Origin: Salinicoccus sediminis
Lineage (GTDB): Bacteria > Bacillota > Bacilli > Staphylococcales > Salinicoccaceae
Direction: 5' to 3'
Length of the DNA: 64,000 nt
NCBI RefSeq assembly: GCF_000986795.1
Contig: NZ_LAYZ01000024.1
Location: 434,001-498,000 of the forward strand
Positions 29,685 to 38,070 of this stretch are shown here, in pieces (within the stretch, counting starts at the first letter, position 1; each line of letters opens with the position of its first letter). The position numbers and the translations under genes are program-made. The notes under the pieces are model-generated. The model was not told where the DNA came from, did no database searches, and was given only the letters and a program-made list of their open reading frames with translations.

Positions 29685-30891
29685 CTCCGCCGACCCCCTT
29701 CAGCCGTTCCTTGATTTCGGCAACATCTTTGTCCCCTCTGCCCGACAGGCAGATGACGAGGCTCTGTCCCTTTTCCATATCCGGTGCCATCTTCAGCGCA
29801 TGGGCGACGGCATGGGCACTTTCAAGCGCCGGGATGATGCCCTCGGTCCGTGACAGCACTTTGAAGGCACCGAGCGCCTCCTCATCGGTGACATGTGCGT
29901 ATTCTGCACGGCCAATCGATTCGAGATGGCTGTGCTCCGGCCCTATCCCCGGGTAATCGAGCCCCGCGGATATCGAATAGGCCTCCTGGATCTGTCCCGC
30001 TTCATCCTGCAGCAGGTGCATCTTTGCACCGTGGAGGATGCCGATGTGGCCGTTTGTGAGCGAGGATGCATGCTCGCCCGTCTCAATGCCGCGGCCGGAT
30101 GCCTCGACACCGACCATCCTTACCGACTCCTCTTCGATGAACGGATGGAACATGCCTATGGCATTGCTGCCGCCGCCGATGCATGCAACGACTGCATCGG
30201 GCAGTCCGCCCTCAATGTCCGCCATCTGCTGCTTCGTCTCTCTGCCGATGACCGACTGCAGGTCGCGCACGATTTCCGGGAACGGATGCGGGCCGAGCGC
30301 CGAGCCCAGAATGTAGTGGGTGTCATCGACATTCGCCACCCAGTAGCGGAGTGCCTCGTTCACCGCATCCTTCAGCGTGCCGCGCCCCTGGTCCACGCTG
30401 ACGACCCGGGCGCCCAAAAGTTCCATGCGGAAGACATTCAGTTCCTGGCGCCTCACGTCCTCTTTCCCCATGAATACCACGCAATCCAGGTCCAGCAGCG
30501 CACATACGGTGGCGGTCGCCACGCCGTGCTGGCCGGCGCCCGTCTCGGCAACGATCTTCCGCTTGCCCATGCGGCGGGCCAGCAGCGCCTGCCCGATCGT
30601 ATTGTTGATCTTATGGGCGCCCGTATGGTTCAGGTCCTCCCGCTTGAGATAGATCTTTGCACCGCCGCACCGTTCTGTCAGGTTTTCGGCCAGGTAAAGC
30701 GGCGTCTCCCTGCCGACATAGTCCTTCAGGTACGACTCCAGTTCATGCTGGAATTCCTGGTCCTCCTTCGCTTCGCTGTATGCAGCCGCAAGCTCCTTCA
30801 CCGCGCTCATGAGAGTCTCGGGTACATATCTGCCGCCGAACTCCCCGTAATGCCCGCGGGCATCCGGCTGTCTATAAGTCTTCTCCATCAT
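29677..30891 (-). CDS. trpB: Tryptophan synthase beta chain
   Basis: TrpB is the PLP enzyme that joins indole with serine to give tryptophan. The 404-aa product has the PLP lysine in [14 protein letters not shown] near residue 90, the substrate loop [12 protein letters not shown] and the phosphate-binding [10 protein letters not shown]. Two consecutive ATG codons start the gene after GAGGAGTG. It overlaps trpF by 20 bases. It belongs to the classic TrpB1 class that pairs with TrpA. Confidence 0.97.
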   Translation of the reverse strand: MMEKTYRQPDARGHYGEFGGRYVPETLMSAVKELAAAYSEAKEDQEFQHELESYLKDYVGRETPLYLAENLTERCGGAKIYLKREDLNHTGAHKINNTIGQALLARRMGKRKIVAETGAGQHGVATATVCALLDLDCVVFMGKEDVRRQELNVFRMELLGARVVSVDQGRGTLKDAVNEALRYWVANVDDTHYILGSALGPHPFPEIVRDLQSVIGRETKQQMADIEGGLPDAVVACIGGGSNAIGMFHPFIEEESVRMVGVEASGRGIETGEHASSLTNGHIGILHGAKMHLLQDEAGQIQEAYSISAGLDYPGIGPEHSHLESIGRAEYAHVTDEEALGAFKVLSRTEGIIPALESAHAVAHALKMAPDMEKGQSLVICLSGRGDKDVAEIKERLKGVGGDE

Positions 30892-31495
30892 TTACACTCC
30901 TCACTTCATTCATGATATCCTTTATCTTTTCCGGGTCCTTGGTGCCGTCCGTCTCCGCACCGCTTGAGAGATCCACTGCATACGGCCCGACTTCGCTGTA
31001 AGCCGCTCTGATGTTGCCTGCATCGAGCCCGCCGGCGAGTATCAGCCGTCCTTTGTCTATATCGGGGTGGTCAAGAGCCGACCAGTCGAACGCTCTGCCG
31101 GTGCCGCCGCGCGTATTCTTACTCCCGCTGTCGATCAGGATGAAGTCTGCCGGGAAGCTGAACATTTCCCTGAAAGTACAGGGTGATGCATGTGAAAACA
31201 CCTTGATGACGCGTGCGTCGAGCGACCTGGCAAAATCTCCATCCTCATCACCGTGCAGCTGGACATAATCGAGCCCGGCGCGCCGGATGGCTTCATCGAT
31301 TTCATCCTTGCCGGCATTCACGAACACGCCGACCCTTCTGATGCCTGAACCCAGTGCCCCGGCAATTTCCTCAGCTTCACCGGCTGTCACCCGGCGGCGG
31401 CTGTCGGCGAATAAAAATCCGATCATATCCGCGCCGCTCTCCTCGACTGCTTTTGCCGCTTCCACCGTCTGTACACCGCATATTTTCACTTTCAT
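30872..31495 (-). CDS. trpF: Phosphoribosylanthranilate isomerase
   Basis: TrpF converts phosphoribosylanthranilate to its carboxyphenylaminodeoxyribulose phosphate form, a (beta/alpha)8 barrel enzyme. The 207-aa product begins MKVKICGVQ with the conserved catalytic cysteine (Cys6), and has YVQLHGDED and [12 protein letters not shown], with the aspartate base in [16 protein letters not shown]. The start ATG is directly after the trpC stop; GTGGAGTT is its ribosome site. Confidence 0.95.
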   Translation of the reverse strand: MKVKICGVQTVEAAKAVEESGADMIGFLFADSRRRVTAGEAEEIAGALGSGIRRVGVFVNAGKDEIDEAIRRAGLDYVQLHGDEDGDFARSLDARVIKVFSHASPCTFREMFSFPADFILIDSGSKNTRGGTGRAFDWSALDHPDIDKGRLILAGGLDAGNIRAAYSEVGPYAVDLSSGAETDGTKDPEKIKDIMNEVRSVNDGEDL

Positions 31496-32260
31496 CTATA
31501 ACTCCACCTTGAGTTCCTCTATCTTTCCAGCCGGGTCATCCGCCGTCATCAGCGTCTCACCCACCAGCAGCCCTCTGGCGCCGGCACACTGCATCCTGAG
31601 CGCATCCTCCCGCGTCCGGATGCCGCTCTCCGCTATGAACAAGGGGCCGGAATCCCGGTATTTCCCGAGCAATTTTTCCGTGTTCGCAATATCCACCGTG
31701 AAAGTCTTCAGGTCGCGGTTGTTGATGCCGATGATTTCCGGTTCTATCCTGAGGGCACGTTCCATCTCCGCTTCGTCGTGGACTTCGACCAGCACATCGA
31801 GACCGAGCGACTCTGCATGACCGCAGAGGGCTTTGAGCGCTGCATCATCGAGTGCCGCCACGATGAGCAGGATGACATCCGCGCCGTGCCGGCAGGCGTT
31901 GTCGATCTGGCGCGTATCGATGATGAAGTCCTTGTTGAGCACCGGTACGTCCACGGTCCGTTTCACCTGTCCGAGGTCCTCCATCGTACCGGAGAAGAAT
32001 TTCTGATCCGTCAGGACCGAAATCGCGTCCGCTCCCCCGCCAGCATATTTTGCCGCCTGCTCCGCCGGGTTGACACTCTGGTTGATATCCCCTTTTGACG
32101 GTGAGGCGCGTTTCACTTCGGAGATCACCGCCATCGTATTTGAATCCTTGATCATTTCCGCCAGTGAAACCGGCTCTCTGTCCGCCTTAAGAGGCCCCGA
32201 CGGCAGGCTGTCCAGCTCCGCTTTCTTCTGTGTGATGATTTCATCCAGTATGGTTCCCAT
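31496..32260 (-). CDS. trpC: Indole-3-glycerol phosphate synthase
   Basis: TrpC closes the indole ring to form indole-3-glycerol phosphate. The 254-aa barrel has the catalytic lysines in VISEVKRASPSKGDI (near residue 50) and VLNKDFIID (near 110), and GINNRDLKTF and ESGIRTREDA in later strands. It starts immediately after the trpD stop and ends next to trpF, so the whole operon is tightly packed. Confidence 0.95.
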   Translation of the reverse strand: MGTILDEIITQKKAELDSLPSGPLKADREPVSLAEMIKDSNTMAVISEVKRASPSKGDINQSVNPAEQAAKYAGGGADAISVLTDQKFFSGTMEDLGQVKRTVDVPVLNKDFIIDTRQIDNACRHGADVILLIVAALDDAALKALCGHAESLGLDVLVEVHDEAEMERALRIEPEIIGINNRDLKTFTVDIANTEKLLGKYRDSGPLFIAESGIRTREDALRMQCAGARGLLVGETLMTADDPAGKIEELKVEL

Positions 32261-33325
32261 CTATATCACCCTTTCGTCCGAATATCTGATCATGTTCCTG
32301 AGCTTGGCCAGCGCGTTGCCCGTTTCGATGCTTTCCCTCGCAAGCGCGATGCCGGCCTCGATCGAGTCTGCGGCACCGGCTGCATACATGCCGAGGCCGG
32401 CGTTCAGCAGTACCGTGTCCCGCTGGGCGGGCGCCGCGCTGCCCTCGAGCACGTTTTTCAGTATTTCCGCGTTTTCCCGGCTGTCCCCGCCGGCGATCTC
32501 CTCGAGGGGATACGTGGGGAGCCCGACGGATTCCGGCGTGAATTTCATTTCGTAGATGGCTCCGCCCTCGAGCAGGGCCATATGGTTCTCTCCGGCAAGT
32601 GACGCCTCGTCCATATGGCCGGCGCCGTTGATGACGACCGCCCTTTTGCGTCCGAGACGCTTCATTACCGTCGCCATCATCACGAGCTGGCTGCGGTCGT
32701 AGATGCCGAGGAACTGATGATCCAGCTCCACCGGATTGATGAGCGGCCCGATGAGATTGAAGATCGTCGGCACCCTGAGGTCCTGTCTGACCTTCATGAT
32801 CTGACGGAGCTTCGGATGCACGTGCGGTGCAAAGAGGAAGGCGATGTTGTTCTCCTGGAGCATCAGATCCGTGTCCTCCGGCCCGAAATCGAGTGCCACA
32901 CCCAGTTCGGACAGTACATCCGAACTGCCCGTCCTGCTCGTCACGCTCCTGTTGCCGTGCTTTGCGACTGTCACATTCGCCCCGGCAAGGACGAACGCCG
33001 ATGTTGTTGAGATATTGAAGCTGTGCGAGCCGTCACCGCCGGTGCCGCAGTTGTCCATCACGTTTGTCATCGTGCGTCTGATCGGCAGTGCGTTTTCCCT
33101 TAGCACTTCGACGAGTGCGGCGATCTCCTCCACCGTCTCGCCCTTCGCCTTCAGTGCCATGAGGAATGCCGCCACTTCGGAGTCGCTCACGGTGTCGTTC
33201 AGTATGATCTCCATCGCCTCTGCCATCTCTTCGAACTCCAGATTTTCACGTGCGGACAGTTTTATGAGATGCGTGCGTATGCTCCGTTTTTCAACCTGTA
33301 ATTTGAATGCCTGATTTGTATTCAT
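32261..33325 (-). CDS. trpD: Anthranilate phosphoribosyltransferase
   Basis: TrpD transfers phosphoribose from PRPP to anthranilate. The chosen start is ATG 33325, after AAGGAGAAATGGACA; the open frame upstream runs through the T-box terminator and is not coding. The 354-aa product has the PRPP motif DNCGTGGDGSHSFNIST and KHGNRSVTSRTGSSDVLSEL. It is the first gene of the operon: trpE and trpG, which would make anthranilate, are not between it and its leader. Confidence 0.95.
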   Translation of the reverse strand: MNTNQAFKLQVEKRSIRTHLIKLSARENLEFEEMAEAMEIILNDTVSDSEVAAFLMALKAKGETVEEIAALVEVLRENALPIRRTMTNVMDNCGTGGDGSHSFNISTTSAFVLAGANVTVAKHGNRSVTSRTGSSDVLSELGVALDFGPEDTDLMLQENNIAFLFAPHVHPKLRQIMKVRQDLRVPTIFNLIGPLINPVELDHQFLGIYDRSQLVMMATVMKRLGRKRAVVINGAGHMDEASLAGENHMALLEGGAIYEMKFTPESVGLPTYPLEEIAGGDSRENAEILKNVLEGSAAPAQRDTVLLNAGLGMYAAGAADSIEAGIALARESIETGNALAKLRNMIRYSDERVI

Positions 33326-33342
33326 TGTCCATTTCTCCTTCC

Positions 33343-33590
33343 GAATAAAAAAATCCCCCACAGACGTTCTGTCTGTGGAGGACGATATCACCGCGGTGCC
33401 ACCTCGTGTTAATGCCCGCCGGGGCATTCTCTCTCGCCGTGTAATGTACGGCCGGCATCCGTATGGTCAGCCCAGGCCCATTCAGAACAGCTGCATGTGC
33501 CGGTTTCCACCACCCCGGCTCTCTGTCACATGCCCGCTGCACCTACTTGTTCTGGAATACGGATCTGTATGAATTTTGCGCTGCTGCTCA
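33343..33590 (-). ncRNA. T-box leader 2 (tryptophan specifier), proximal to trpD
   Basis: On the minus strand, stem I contains AGTAGG and AGAGAGCCGGGGTGGTGG. The specifier loop reads CTGAATGGG, with codon TGG (Trp) at 33478-33480. The T-box bulge GAGGTGGCACCGCGG is at 33391-33404. A terminator with stem TCCTCCACAGAC/GTCTGTGGGGGA and seven T follows at about 33346-33380, ending just before the trpD ribosome site. Uncharged tRNA-Trp would switch it to the antiterminator. Confidence 0.92.
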
Positions 33591-33594
33591 CGGA

Positions 33595-33872
33595 TAAAAA
33601 AAGGCTCCCCTGTCTCTATGAAAAGGACGGGGAGCCGTGGTACCACCTTTATTGACCGACTGAACGGTCCACTCTGGCTGCAGCTTATACTTCAGCTGCA
33701 AATCCCGGTAACGCGGGACGGGCGCCAGAGCCTAATCTCAAAATAATTTCAGCTTCTGGTTCTGGCGGAAGTCCATTCACATGTCCCATGCACCGGTTCA
33801 CACCGACCACCGGCTCTCTTGAACATAAGGATATGCTACTCCTCTTCCTAATCATGTTATTCAAATGATTGA
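33595..33872 (-). ncRNA. T-box leader 1 (tryptophan specifier), promoter-proximal
   Basis: On the minus strand, GGAAGAGGAGTAGC starts stem I, followed by AGAGAGCCGGTGGTCGG. The specifier loop is GTGAATGGACTT, with TGG (Trp) at 33773-33775. The T-box sequence AAAGGTGGTACCACGG is at 33635-33650, and a terminator GGCTCCCC/GGGGAGCC followed by seven T spans about 33595-33636. It stands in tandem with a second tryptophan T-box, so both must be antiterminated for trpDCFBA to be read. Confidence 0.92.
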
Positions 33873-33877
33873 ATCCT

Positions 33878-33906
33878 ATACTAATACATGAAAAAAGATA
33901 ATGCAA
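33878..33906 (-). promoter_or_regulatory. Promoter of the trp leader and operon
   Basis: On the minus strand TTGCAT (33901-33906) and TAGTAT (33878-33883) are 17 bases apart, directly upstream of T-box 1. Confidence 0.65.
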
Positions 33907-33944
33907 GCTTAAAATAAAAGTTTTTTCAGAAAAGTTGGATTACT

Positions 33945-35189
33945 CTATGCCCAGTGGCGGTATCTGATCGCCTCGGCCGTGCGTTTGATGCCGACCACAT
34001 AAGCAGCAAGGCGCATGTCCACACGGCGGGTGTCATGGACTCTGTATACTTCGTCGAATGACTCCTTCATCTTCCTGACAAGGAGTTCATGTATTTCCTC
34101 ATCGTTCCAGTAGTAGCCCTGCTTATTCTGGACCCATTCGAAGTACGAGACGGTCACACCGCCGGCGGATGCCAGCACATCCGGCACGATCAGCTTGCCG
34201 TTTTCGGTCAGGATGGCAGTCGCCTCCTGGGTCGTCGGACCATTCGCCGCCTCACAGATGATATCCGCCCTGATGCGGCCTGCATTTTCCACAGTGATCT
34301 GGTTGGCGATCGCCGCCGGAATCAGGATATCACATTCAAGTTCGAGCAGTTCTTCATTCGTCACCACTTCAAGGTCCAGTTCCTTCGCGACATCCACTTT
34401 GTCCTTATGCTCGATGATATAGTCGATATCGATGCCGTTCGGATCATAGAGCGCACGCGTGGACCTCGATACACCCACGATCTTCGCCCCTTTGTCGTAG
34501 AGGATCTTGGAGATGAAGCTGCCAGCGTTGCCGAAGCCCTGGACCACGACACGCGCATCCCCGATCTTGATGCCGCGCTTCAGAAGCGCCTGTTCGACAC
34601 AGATCACCGCGCCCATCGCAGTTGCGGTGTTGCGTCCCTGGGACCCGCCGAGCACGATCGGCTTGCCGGTGATGAATTCGAATGCGTTATCGGAGTGCTT
34701 CACGCTGTACTCATCCATCATCCAGGCCATCACCTGGGCATTCGTATAGACATCGGGCGCCGGAATGTCCTTGGCCGGGCCCACAATCTGTGAAATCGCC
34801 CTGACGTAGCCCCTTGAGATGCCCTCCAGTTCCTTGTCGCTCAGCTCTTTCGGATTACAGATGACGCCGCCTTTGCCCCCGCCGTACGGAAGCCCGACGA
34901 TGCCGGCCTTCAGCGTCATCCACATCGACAGTGCGATCACTTCCTCCTCCGTCACATCAGGGTGGAAACGGATGCCCCCTTTGGTCGGTCCCGCAGCATC
35001 ACTGTGCTGGGCGCGGAAGCCTGTAAAAACCTTCACAGACCCGTCATCCATATGTACCGGAATGCGCACTTTGAGCAGCCTTTCAGGTTCTTTGATCAGG
35101 TCGTACATGCCCTCATCAAAGCCGAGCATATCCAGCGCTTCATGAATTACAGATTGTGTTGATGAAATAAGATTCGAAGTCTTCCCCAT
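33945..35189 (-). CDS. NAD-type glutamate dehydrogenase, paralogue 1
   Basis: Glutamate dehydrogenase (RocG/GudB type) deaminates glutamate to 2-oxoglutarate and ammonia. The 414-aa protein has the substrate lysines in GPTKGGIRFHP and LKAGIVGLPYGGGKGG, the catalytic aspartate in IPAPDVYTNAQ, and a nucleotide-binding GFGNAGSF. The start is ATG 35189, after GGGTGGT. A second, closely similar gene lies directly upstream, so this is a tandem duplication. It has its own promoter and a long leader. Confidence 0.93.
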   Translation of the reverse strand: MGKTSNLISSTQSVIHEALDMLGFDEGMYDLIKEPERLLKVRIPVHMDDGSVKVFTGFRAQHSDAAGPTKGGIRFHPDVTEEEVIALSMWMTLKAGIVGLPYGGGKGGVICNPKELSDKELEGISRGYVRAISQIVGPAKDIPAPDVYTNAQVMAWMMDEYSVKHSDNAFEFITGKPIVLGGSQGRNTATAMGAVICVEQALLKRGIKIGDARVVVQGFGNAGSFISKILYDKGAKIVGVSRSTRALYDPNGIDIDYIIEHKDKVDVAKELDLEVVTNEELLELECDILIPAAIANQITVENAGRIRADIICEAANGPTTQEATAILTENGKLIVPDVLASAGGVTVSYFEWVQNKQGYYWNDEEIHELLVRKMKESFDEVYRVHDTRRVDMRLAAYVVGIKRTAEAIRYRHWA

Positions 35190-35333
35190 AATTTTTACCA
35201 CCCGTCATAAGTTTTCCGCGGACACGGCATAATCAAGTGAATCCGCCCGCAAGATCCCGCCCTGTACAGAGCAGGGAACCACATCAGCCTGTCCTGGTTG
35301 TATCATGTTAAAATTTTCGCAATTTAAATATTT

Positions 35334-35362
35334 ATAATAATACAAAAGTTCGCATAATGCAA
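35334..35362 (-). promoter_or_regulatory. Promoter of glutamate dehydrogenase paralogue 1
   Basis: On the minus strand TTGCAT (35357-35362) and TATTAT (35334-35339) are 17 bases apart. The leader to the start codon is about 140 bases and holds a small hairpin (CCCTG/CAGGG). A palindrome TTGGATCCAA at 35386-35395 lies just upstream and could be an operator, but I do not recognise it. Confidence 0.55.
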
Positions 35363-35443
35363 GAAAAGCACGGGGCGGGATGTAATTGGATCCAACGTAC
35401 GTCTCGTTCTGATGGAGACGGCCGTTAGACTTTAGACAATATG

Positions 35444-35474
35444 AAAAACCCGGAAATCCGTCGGATTTCCGGGT
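35444..35474 (-). terminator. Terminator of glutamate dehydrogenase paralogue 2
   Basis: CCCGGAAATCC pairs perfectly (11 bp) with GGATTTCCGGG around a 3-base loop. On the minus strand TTTTT follows. Confidence 0.88.
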
Positions 35475-35488
35475 CGCGAATTCTTATT

Positions 35489-36733
35489 TTATGCCCAGCC
35501 TCTGTATCTGGCCGCTTCTGCTGTACGCTTGATGCCGATGATGTATGCTGCAAGGCGCATATCAATCTGGCGCTTGTCATGGAGGTCATAGATCTCATCG
35601 AAGGCTTTTCTGAGTTTGAGCTGAAGTTTCTCGTTGACTTCGTCCTCATCCCAGTAGTAGCCCTGGTTGTTCTGTACCCACTCGAAGTAGGACACTGTCA
35701 CACCGCCTGCGGATGCAAGCACATCGGGAACGATGAGCTTTCCGTTATCGGTGAGGATTTTTGTCGCTTCTTTCGTAGTAGGTCCGTTTGCCGCCTCACA
35801 GATGATATCCGCTTTGATATCATTTGCGTTCTCTTCTGTAATCTGGTTGGCAATTGCTGCCGGAATCAGGATGTCACAGTCGATCTCAAACAGTTCATGG
35901 TTGCTCAGGACATCATCGAACAGGTTGGTCACCATGCCAAAGCTGTCACGACGGTCCAGCAGGTAGTCGATGTCGAGCCCGTTCGGATCATGCAGCGCCC
36001 CGTTCGCATCTGAAATTCCTACGATTTTGGCACCTTTGTCCGAAAGGATCTTGGACAGGAAACTTCCTGCATTTCCGAATCCTTGTATTACGATGCGGAC
36101 ATCCTCCATCTTCATACTGCGTTTTTCCATCGCCTGCTCGAGACACAGGACAACACCCATCGCTGTTGCACGGTCGCGCCCCTGGGAGCCGCCCAGCACG
36201 AGCGGTTTACCTGTAATGAACCCCGGAGAGTTGAATTCGTCAATCATGCTGTACTCATCCATCATCCACGCCATGATCTGTGAGTTCGTGAACACATCCG
36301 GCGCCGGTATATCCTTGGTCGGTCCGACAATCTGGGAGATTGCACGGACGTAGCCGCGGCTCAGACGTTCTACTTCCTCTATGCTCATCTCACGCGGGTC
36401 ACAAACGATTCCGCCTTTGCCTCCGCCGTAAGGGAGATCGACGATGCCCGCCTTCAAAGTCATCCACATGGAAAGTGCAACGACTTCCTCCTCGTTTACA
36501 TCAGGATGGAAACGTACACCGCCTTTGGTCGGCCCGACCGCATCATTATGCTGCGCCCGGTATCCCGTGAACACTTTTACAGAACCGTCATCCATACGTA
36601 CAGGGATACGTACGGTCAACAGACGCATCGGTTCTTTGATGAGTTCATACATGCCCTCATCGAAGCCGAGTTTGTCCAGGGCTTCATGAATGATCGCCTG
36701 TGTAGAAGTGATAAGATTTGATTTCTCTGACAT
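35489..36733 (-). CDS. NAD-type glutamate dehydrogenase, paralogue 2
   Basis: Second glutamate dehydrogenase of the RocG/GudB type, 414 aa, aligned end to end with paralogue 1 without gaps in most regions. All catalytic motifs are intact (GPTKGGVRFHP, LKAGIVDLPYGGGKGG, IPAPDVFTNSQ, GFGNAGSF), so it should be active. The main differences lie in the coenzyme domain around residues 230-275. It lies 70 bases downstream of rocD. Either copy may be the counterpart of staphylococcal gudB; I cannot tell which is ancestral. Confidence 0.93.
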   Translation of the reverse strand: MSEKSNLITSTQAIIHEALDKLGFDEGMYELIKEPMRLLTVRIPVRMDDGSVKVFTGYRAQHNDAVGPTKGGVRFHPDVNEEEVVALSMWMTLKAGIVDLPYGGGKGGIVCDPREMSIEEVERLSRGYVRAISQIVGPTKDIPAPDVFTNSQIMAWMMDEYSMIDEFNSPGFITGKPLVLGGSQGRDRATAMGVVLCLEQAMEKRSMKMEDVRIVIQGFGNAGSFLSKILSDKGAKIVGISDANGALHDPNGLDIDYLLDRRDSFGMVTNLFDDVLSNHELFEIDCDILIPAAIANQITEENANDIKADIICEAANGPTTKEATKILTDNGKLIVPDVLASAGGVTVSYFEWVQNNQGYYWDEDEVNEKLQLKLRKAFDEIYDLHDKRQIDMRLAAYIIGIKRTAEAARYRGWA

Positions 36734-36772
36734 TTTTTATCCGCCTCTTTTTATGAAACTGTTTTCAACTTC

Positions 36773-36800
36773 ATTGTATCATACTAAATCTTTTTTTAAA
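36773..36800 (-). promoter_or_regulatory. Possible promoter of glutamate dehydrogenase paralogue 2
   Basis: On the minus strand TTTAAA (36795-36800) and TACAAT (36773-36778) are 16 bases apart, in the short gap after rocD. The ribosome site is AGAGGCGG, ahead of the ATG. Confidence 0.4.
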
Positions 36801-36803
36801 GCG

Positions 36804-37997
36804 TTATTTGGACAGCACTGACTTCACTTTTTCAAGCGCCCAGTCGAGGTCTTCTTTTGAAATGACGAGCGGCGGGGCAAAGCGGATGACCGTTTCGTGC
36901 GTCTCCTTGCAGAGGATGCCGAGTTCTTTCAGCTCTTCACAGTACGGACGCGCCGGCTCCGCCAGCTCCACACCGATGAACAGGCCGCGGCCGCGGATTT
37001 CCTTGATGGCCTGGTTGTCGATCTTCTTTAGTTCCGCCTTGAAGTATTCGCCCAGTTCGTTGGAGCGCTCCACCAGATTCTCGTCGATCATGACATCAAG
37101 CGCCGCTTCCGATACGGCGCAGGCCAGCGGGTTGCCGCCGAACGTGGAACCGTGGGAGCCCGGATTGAACACTTCAAGCACTTCCCTGTCGGCAACGACG
37201 GCTGAAATCGGGAACACCCCGCCGCCGAGTGCCTTGCCGAGGATGTAGACGTCCGGCTTGACATTATCCCAGTCCGTCGCGAACAGTTTGCCGGAGCGGC
37301 CGAGTCCTGCCTGGATTTCATCCGCCACGAACAGCACGTTGTGCTCATCACACAGGTCGCGCACTTCTTTCAGGAAGCCTTCCGGCGGAATGTTGATGCC
37401 GGCCTCGCCCTGGATCGGCTCCAGGAGGACGGCCGCTGTATTGTCATTGATCTGTGCCTTGATCTGCTCGATATCACCGAAGTCCACGAGCTTGATGCCC
37501 TCAAGCAGCGGGCCGTAGCCGCGGCGGTATTCCGCTTCGGATGACAGGGAGACGGCAGCCAGTGTACGGCCGTGGAAGTTCTGGTTCATCGCGATGATCT
37601 CCGCTTTGTCTTCCGCCACGCCTTTGACATCATACGCCCAGCGGCGCACTGCCTTGATGGCCGTTTCCACGGCTTCGGCACCGGTATTCATCGGCAGGGC
37701 CATCTCTTTGCCGGCCAGTCTGCATATCTTTTCATACCATGGGCCGAGACGGTCCGAGTGGAACGCGCGGGACGTCAGTGTAAGTTTGTCCGCCTGATCT
37801 TTGAGCGCCTGGATGATCTTCGGATGCCTGTGCCCCTGGTTCACCGCCGAGTAGGCACTCAGCATATCGAGGTATTTGTTGCCCTCCGGATCTTTCACCC
37901 ATACGCCTTCCGCTTCCGAGATGACGATTGGCAGCGGATTGTAGTTCGGTGCTCCGTATTGGTTTGTCTGTTCAATGATTTCCTGTGATTTTGTCAT
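36804..37997 (-). CDS. rocD: Ornithine aminotransferase
   Basis: RocD moves the delta-amino group of ornithine to 2-oxoglutarate, giving glutamate semialdehyde/pyrroline-5-carboxylate. The 397-aa class-III PLP enzyme has [18 protein letters not shown], the aspartate in [15 protein letters not shown] and the PLP lysine in [12 protein letters not shown]. The start ATG at 37997 follows GGAAAGGGTGTCATT. It lies between rocA and a glutamate dehydrogenase gene, which take its product onward to glutamate and 2-oxoglutarate. Confidence 0.95.
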   Translation of the reverse strand: MTKSQEIIEQTNQYGAPNYNPLPIVISEAEGVWVKDPEGNKYLDMLSAYSAVNQGHRHPKIIQALKDQADKLTLTSRAFHSDRLGPWYEKICRLAGKEMALPMNTGAEAVETAIKAVRRWAYDVKGVAEDKAEIIAMNQNFHGRTLAAVSLSSEAEYRRGYGPLLEGIKLVDFGDIEQIKAQINDNTAAVLLEPIQGEAGINIPPEGFLKEVRDLCDEHNVLFVADEIQAGLGRSGKLFATDWDNVKPDVYILGKALGGGVFPISAVVADREVLEVFNPGSHGSTFGGNPLACAVSEAALDVMIDENLVERSNELGEYFKAELKKIDNQAIKEIRGRGLFIGVELAEPARPYCEELKELGILCKETHETVIRFAPPLVISKEDLDWALEKVKSVLSK

Positions 37998-38012
37998 AAT
38001 GACACCCTTTCC

Positions 38013-38044
38013 AAAAAGACAGCAGGCTGAGACCTCCCGCTGTC
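38013..38044 (-). terminator. Hairpin between rocA and rocD
   Basis: On the minus strand GACAGCGGG pairs with CCTGCTGTC, followed by five T. It lies in the short rocA-rocD gap, and no promoter fits between it and rocD, so it probably lets part of the transcripts through. Confidence 0.7.
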
Positions 38045-38070
38045 CTGATAATATTTTATGATTTCTGTCC

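Noticed and set aside
33326-33427. N-terminal extension of trpD from the open frame to 33427
   Set aside because: This stretch is the T-box terminator and antiterminator region; the ATG at 33325 has its own ribosome site.
35400-35420. CGTCTC/GAGACG hairpin as a terminator or as another 41-bp repeat unit
   Set aside because: The stem is short with no T-run, and the nearby GACGGCCGTTAG lacks the rest of the repeat head and any 41-base partner.
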